Below, piece by piece: positions 59,046 to 64,000 of a DNA stretch of 64,000 bases. The stretch is from Taenia hydatigena (Eukaryota > Platyhelminthes > Cestoda > Cyclophyllidea > Taeniidae). The stretch covers positions 1,477,456 through 1,541,455 of the forward strand of contig JADWOT020000010.1 of the NCBI GenBank assembly GCA_036345935.2. The letters run 5' to 3'. The translations under genes were made by a program, and so were the position numbers. The notes under the pieces were generated by a model, which worked only from the letters and a program-made list of their open reading frames with translations, ran no database searches and had not been told where the DNA came from. Positions within the stretch are counted from its first letter, which is position 1; every line of letters starts with the position of its first letter.

Positions 59046-60110
59046 GTCAAAATGCATGAAGTGGAGTCAACGTTGGCTCTGTGCCTTGCATTTTGTTTTG
59101 TGATGCCAATTTCTCCTTATTTGGCTTCATTTATTCTTTGTGATATCGTGAATCAATTGTAATTTTCTTAACCACATTTTATCCAATTCGACCTCCTAGA
59201 ACCATTTTATTCTCCATTGCACCTAATCGAGGACTTTTGACTCCTAAAAGTAAATTTCCTTTTCCCTTGACTTAATTTTTGCCCTTTTCAACATTGTTAT
59301 TTCAATATCGTCCCTTCCCGCTCCATGTCGTGCCCTTCGGATTTGAGAATTCAATTTCTTCTCATTCGCATCTACTTTATCCACTTTGAATTCGCAAAAT
59401 TAATTTTGCCTCCCTCGGCTTTACAGCATACAATTTTACGTCGTGAATTTAAAGTTCCCTTCCTCCAGTCTAGTTGAGTTTTCTTTCGATTGCGACTGCT
59501 AAGGAATGACTGAAGCTACTGCTCTTCACTCTGTAAGCTGACGTGAGTCATTACTATTGTTAAAATGCTTGGAGTGACGATATTTAATGATGCCATGCAC
59601 ATCTCCACAATGTTTTAACAGGTTGTTTTTCTTTGTAGAGCTACTTTCCCCTAACAAGCAGAATCATGACATTTCTCCGTGCAAAATTCTCCATTATTCA
59701 ATCAGCGGCACCCCCATTTGTGCTGAACTCAACCACAGCCAGATAAGTAATGATTAGATGCAAAGGAATACTGGAAAAAGTATGATGAACACATGAATGA
59801 AGGCAATGCATTAATGTTGTTCGAAGTTCGTTTCAATAGGTTGAAAAGACTATTATGGGGGATCGTAAGTATTTCATGCCTTTGTGGATGGTTGATGGGC
59901 CGCGCAGAGACCTCAGTAGCGCCTTTGACATCTGGCGCTGTGTATTCACTCCTGATGCCGTTCCTCAGCCTCGCACAAATAGACGCTATGAAGGAGGGAA
60001 AATGACAGTTATAGTCATGTAGTCGTGCTAAAATCTAGTCGCCGACCCAAGTACCCAACCTATTTTACAGCGCGAATCATGAGGATTAACTTGTCATGTC
60101 ATCCATAGGA
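59046..60110. repeat. ~1 kb repeat unit U1
   Basis: Matches 62,865-63,815 (U2) along most of its length and 63,824-64,000 (U3) in part. It opens with a purine-rich motif (aaaatgcatgaagtggagtc), flips to the complementary pyrimidine-rich motif, then runs into a stretch with Ser/Thr-like short frames and the exon-like segment at 59,769-59,863. U1 differs from U2 by many substitutions and small indels, so the duplication is not recent. Confidence 0.85.
59769..59863 (+). CDS. Exon-like segment carried in repeat unit U1
   Basis: Bounded by an acceptor-like ATGATTAG and a perfect donor (ATC/GTAAGT at 59,864). In between, one frame reads AKEYWKKYDEHMNEG, then LMLFEVRFNRLKRLLWGI. That is a charged amphipathic segment with balanced composition. 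In unit U2 the same bounds and frame persist (donor GTGAGT), with substitutions such as Y to C, E to K and G to R. Internal exon of an unknown gene, or its relic. The parent gene is not visible in the window. Confidence 0.35.
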
Positions 60111-62050
60111 AACCTATAGCCTAGTTTGCAAAATGATTAGGCAGAGTAAAGACAGATTTGTGCTAATATAGCGCCGTTATAATTAGGTTAACTCGGTATC
60201 AGATTATATGGGCAGATGGGCAAATGAATCAGCTGCGCTTAGCGTCTGCAATGCTTACTCCGCCATAGCAGTGTGACACTCTGCCACTTCAGGAAGGACT
60301 CATGATGCAATTCCTTTCGTGATTAATGACCAAGAAACAGATTTAACGCAATGTGTTCAATGTGTTCTTCGAGGTAACAGATGGCTCAAAAACACACCTT
60401 CGCTAGCTCCACTGCAATCGCTATGAGTGAGTCGACAATTTCTTTACTCAATTATGCCTCCAGTTGCTCGAAGTGCTTCTAAGCGTCTAAAAGGCTTTAG
60501 CTGCAAAAAGCAATATCAGGCGCTAAACGCCGAGCACAAGCAGACTGGAAATGGCAGCGCATTAATGTCGGCGTCTCTACTCATTTTCCTCCACCTTCTT
60601 CGTATGCGCTACGATGTACAAAGTTTGACAAAAGTATGAAAGCACGATGGTACAAGGTATGCTGTCCAAAGCCCACTCCTAATGGCACTAAGAGACATGA
60701 CGCAATAGTGCCGCTAACAGATTTGCACGAATCAGATTCGAATAGGTCAGTCAGAAAGCATGCCATCAGATATGCCCTTCTATGTATTGTAAAGTAGCGC
60801 GATTAAATGTCAGTCCCACAAATTTAGTGTTAGCGAGCGCCGGCTGGCTGGCTGGCTGGCCGGTGGTTCGATGGCGACGAAATGGAGCTTACGCGCTCCC
60901 AAATCGTGAAGTGGAATCCTCCAGCGCGAAATTGATTTTACCCTTTTCCCCACTTTTTCCCCTCCTTCCTTTTCTGGTTCAGTTCTCTCGCTTTTATATT
61001 AAGCCATTTATGTTTCTACAGTTGTAAATAAATATAGCGATTTCGTAGGTCATCTGCATGGGGCTGATGTGGTCTTTAGATCATCCTAACGAGCGGAATC
61101 ACGATTAGCCTATGTAATCCGTTGAAAAGTTGCGCACGCTCTCATATCATTTCGGCAGACCAGATATATCATTGCTACCTTATTTATCTTGTGAGATACC
61201 CTGAATTCTTTTGGGTAAATTGCATGCCAAGCTTAGAGTTTAAACTTTTTTGATTGCAGCATAGTGCAATAGGGGAAATGACTAGGTTTCGATGCGCTTG
61301 TATGGTTGTAGAGGTCACCGAATGCGGTGGTTATCCAGCCATGACTATGACCGGTGTTACACCCTCACCTTTCTCAGAGCCTCGGTGTACGTGTCGGGCG
61401 TGCGGATAATGTAGGAGGAAATCAGGAATCATTGCTGTGCTATAGATATCAAAAGCATAACCTGTCAAATGGTCTGCGCTCCACATGTCTTTCTCATTTG
61501 CGATTTGGTTGAATACCGGCTGCATGAATGAGTTACTTATTAGCAGTAAAATCACCTTTCTGGTCAATCTGGTGAGTAACATTGGATGCAGAAGCTGTGC
61601 GGATCCTGGCTAAAGGCTTTTTAGTTGCTATTTCAAATGTAGGAGATTTAACTCCTTCGGGTTGGAAATGGTTAATTATTACTAAACGATAAAATCAAAA
61701 ACATCAAAGAAGTGGTAGGGGTTAATTCTATTAGAGTTAGCAGCCAAAAGATGACTCCCCAATGCTCTGGCAATGCTGCTTACTGCCGTTAAAATCCAAG
61801 GAGCCCGAAATGCAGCTCCATTTTGTTATTACCCACCGCCTCAATGCCTTTCCAACCACATCGAATTACTCTGGTACAGTATTTGCAGGCAGATTATGCA
61901 GACCACTGCAGAGACTTTACAGCATCTAATTTTGGCCATAAAAATGCTTAAAGCAAGTTAAGTCTGAAGCCCATGACACGCGGAATATAACTAAAGGGAA
62001 AGAAAAATGACTTCATCAGGTCGAAATTCACGAACAGCATTAAAGGAGGA
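60111..62050. other. No supported gene; GGCT microsatellite at 60,842-60,860
   Basis: Short frames at 60,427-60,639, 61,331-61,582 (minus) and 61,773-61,961 have no support. The only simple repeat is the GGCT run. Confidence 0.45.
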
Positions 62051-62099
62051 ATACTAATAACACAAACAAAAATGCGCAAGCGAGACAAGGAATAGGAAG

Positions 62100-62890
62100 T
62101 TGAGGTCAATTTAGAGTGCAAGAACTGAAGTCAAAGGCAAAGGAAATTGAGTTTTATAAATTAAAAATGCGTGAAATGGAATGGTCTAAAGATAAAAGAG
62201 AAAAGAGTGAAATTAAATTGCATAAAATGTAGCAAATAAGGAAACATAAACTAAAAATGGAAAAATTGCATGAAATATGCCGGAAAAAAGGGGGGGTTAA
62301 CTATGAACCATCGATTTCACAAAGCGGAAACATCAAAACTATGAACTAAAGTGGAAGGAGAGAAATTGATATCCAGCTGAATTGCTTCAAATAGAGGAGG
62401 AGGAAGGAAAATTACTTCCAAAACGTCGAAATGCATGAAACAGTCAAAAAGGGAAACCTAAATATCACAACTTCAAAAAGCATGAAATGGAGTAGATGGA
62501 GGGATAAAATGACATAACGACGTCAGACCAAATAAAATGGAACCGACGGAAATAACGTTGATATAACAGCGTTGAAATGCATGAAATAGAGTTGAACGAA
62601 GGAAAATTGATTGCACGGCCTAAAACGGTAACAAATACACCAAAAGCAGAAAATTGATTTCAAAACTTTAAAGAAAATGAAGTTGATTCGAAGGCGAGAA
62701 ATTGATATCAAAAATTGAAACTGCATGAAATGATGCTGAAGGAAAGGAAATTAATATTATAACAACAAGCTGAATTAAAAGGAGTCGTTGGAAGGGAAAT
62801 TGATATCACGGCGCCGAAATGCATTAAAACGGTGTCGAATGAAGCCGAATTGAATTTACAGCGTCAAAATGCATGAGGTGGAGTCAACGT
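62100..62890. repeat. Degenerate purine-rich minisatellite, unit about 48-50 bp
   Basis: The word gcatgaaatgga and close variants recur at about 62,170, 62,270, 62,434, 62,481, 62,580, 62,723, 62,820 and 62,872. Most spacings are near one, two or three times 48-50 bp. Each is followed by gaagg-aaattga and a tca/cgtcaaaa stretch. The complementary pyrimidine version occurs at 59,100-59,470 and 62,940-63,190. Confidence 0.7.
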
Positions 62891-63815
62891 CGGCTCCGAG
62901 TCTTGCATTTCGTTTTGCAATGTCAATTTCCCCTTAGTTGGCTTCATTTCATCCTTTTCGACTTTCTAGAACCATTTTTTTTCTCCATCGACTATAATTC
63001 AGGACTTTTGACTCCTTGAAATAAATTTTCTCTCCTTCGACTTAACTTTTGCCAGTTTCGACATTGCTAATTCAATATCTTCTCCTCCCGCTCCTTGTCG
63101 TGCCCTTCGGATTTGAGAATTCAATTTCTTCTCATTCACATCTACTTTATCCATTTTGAATCCGAAAAATCAATTTTATCTTCTTCGGCTTTACAGCATG
63201 CAACTTAAATTGTCCTTTAGATTGCGACCGCAAAGAAGAGAACGAGTGAAGATGCTGCTCTTCATTCTGCAAGCTGACGTGAGTCATTGCCATCGTTAAA
63301 ATGTGTGAAGTAACGATGTTTAATGATGCCATGCATATCTCCAAGATGTTTTAACAGGCTTTTCTTCTTTGCAGAGCTACTTTGCCCTAACGGACAGAAA
63401 CATGACTTTTCTCCTCTATCCAATCAGCGGCGCCTCCTTTTGTACTGGACTCGACCACAGCCAGATAAGTAATCATTAGATGCAAAGGAATACTGGAAGA
63501 AGTGTGATGAACACATGAATAAAGGCAATGCATTGATGCTATTTGAAGTTCGTTTCAATAGGTCGAAAAGACTATTATGGAGGATCGTGAGTATTTCATG
63601 CCTTTGTGGATGGTTGATAGGCTGCGCAGAGACCTCAGTAGCGCCTTCGACATCTGGTGATGCGTAGTTATTCCTCATGCTATTCCTAATCGCACACGAA
63701 TGGAAGCTATGGGAGAGGGAAAATGACAGCCATAGTCACGTCATCGTGTTAGAATCTAGTCACTAACCCAAATATAACCTGCTTTACAGCACAAATCATG
63801 AGGATTAGCTAATCA
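62865..63815. repeat. ~1 kb repeat unit U2
   Basis: Second copy of the unit at 59,046-60,110, including the orientation flip of the minisatellite motif at about 62,940, the GAGTCATTGCCATCGTTAAAATG region and the exon-like segment at about 63,478-63,590. Confidence 0.85.
63478..63590 (+). CDS. Exon-like segment carried in repeat unit U2
   Basis: Counterpart of 59,769-59,863, ending at a GTGAGT donor. The frame stays open (AKEYWKKCDEHMNKG; FEVRFNRSKRLLWRI). Several third-position changes are silent, but at least four residues differ, so weak or no purifying selection is equally possible. Confidence 0.3.
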
Positions 63816-63823
63816 TGTAATCA

Positions 63824-64000
63824 TTCCCATCTACTTTCTCCATTTTGAATTTGCAAAAGCAATTTTGTCTTCTTTGGCTTCACAGCATGCAACTTAAATT
63901 TTCCTTCCTCTAGTTTAGTTGACTTTCCTTTAGATTGCGACCGCAAAGAAGAGAACGAATGAAGATGCTGCCCTTCAACCTGCGAGCTGACGTGAGTCAT
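63824..64000. repeat. Partial repeat unit U3, cut by the window end
   Basis: Resembles 63,142-63,290 (for example ctactttctccattttgaatttgc, the acagcatgcaacttaaat region and agctgacgtgagtcat). A third unit begins here, about 0.68 kb after the matching point in U2, and continues past the window. Confidence 0.8.

Noticed and set aside
62100..62890. CRISPR-like array
   Set aside because: Units are degenerate, spacings vary and no cas genes exist; it is a eukaryotic minisatellite.

Overview
The window looks like nuclear DNA of an invertebrate animal. It is AT-leaning (roughly 40% GC by eye) and gene-sparse. It has GT-AG introns of about 75-170 nt, C2H2 zinc fingers and an F-box protein, and no operons, ribosome binding sites or bacterial-type genes. 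I cannot name the species. Most open frames here are 60-100 codons and are expected by chance at this composition. I list only those with domain motifs, splice signals, a signal peptide or a second copy, plus a few low-confidence exons whose composition looks protein-like. Two single N bases (11,802 and 41,441) mark assembly joins, and both lie exactly at the edge of a large duplication.

Layout. 1-11,801: mostly non-coding, with a possible hydrolase-like exon at 2.3-2.6 kb, an inverted pair of a ~0.95 kb old repeat (3.9-4.8 kb and 9.2-10.1 kb), zinc-finger copy A on the minus strand (6.3-7.4 kb) and a possible exon at 10.7-11.0 kb. 11,803-29,510: a giant inverted repeat with two 6.4 kb arms around a 4.9 kb loop. 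The loop holds the best gene of the window, an F-box/FBXO4-like terminal exon (21,991-22,875). 29.4-32.3 kb: zinc-finger copies B (plus, truncated) and C (minus), facing each other as a second inverted repeat nested against the first. 36.6-37.8 kb: two divergently oriented candidate secreted-peptide genes, one with a TATA box and signal peptide but an internal stop. 38,331-44,559: a 3.1 kb tandem duplication. 44.6-59 kb: sparse, with several unrecognised exon-like frames and zinc-finger copy D (51.4-52.4 kb). 59.0-64.0 kb: a tandemly repeated ~1 kb unit that carries an exon-like segment with splice sites, plus a purine-rich degenerate minisatellite.

How parts relate. Comparing the four zinc-finger copies allowed a four-exon model with consistent intron phases. 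Each copy carries different damage, so this looks like a local gene family decaying by duplication and inversion. The big palindrome, the B/C pair and the zinc-finger upstream region share sequence, which suggests one history of inverted duplication around this family. No rRNA, tRNA, CRISPR array or recognisable transposase/reverse transcriptase was seen.
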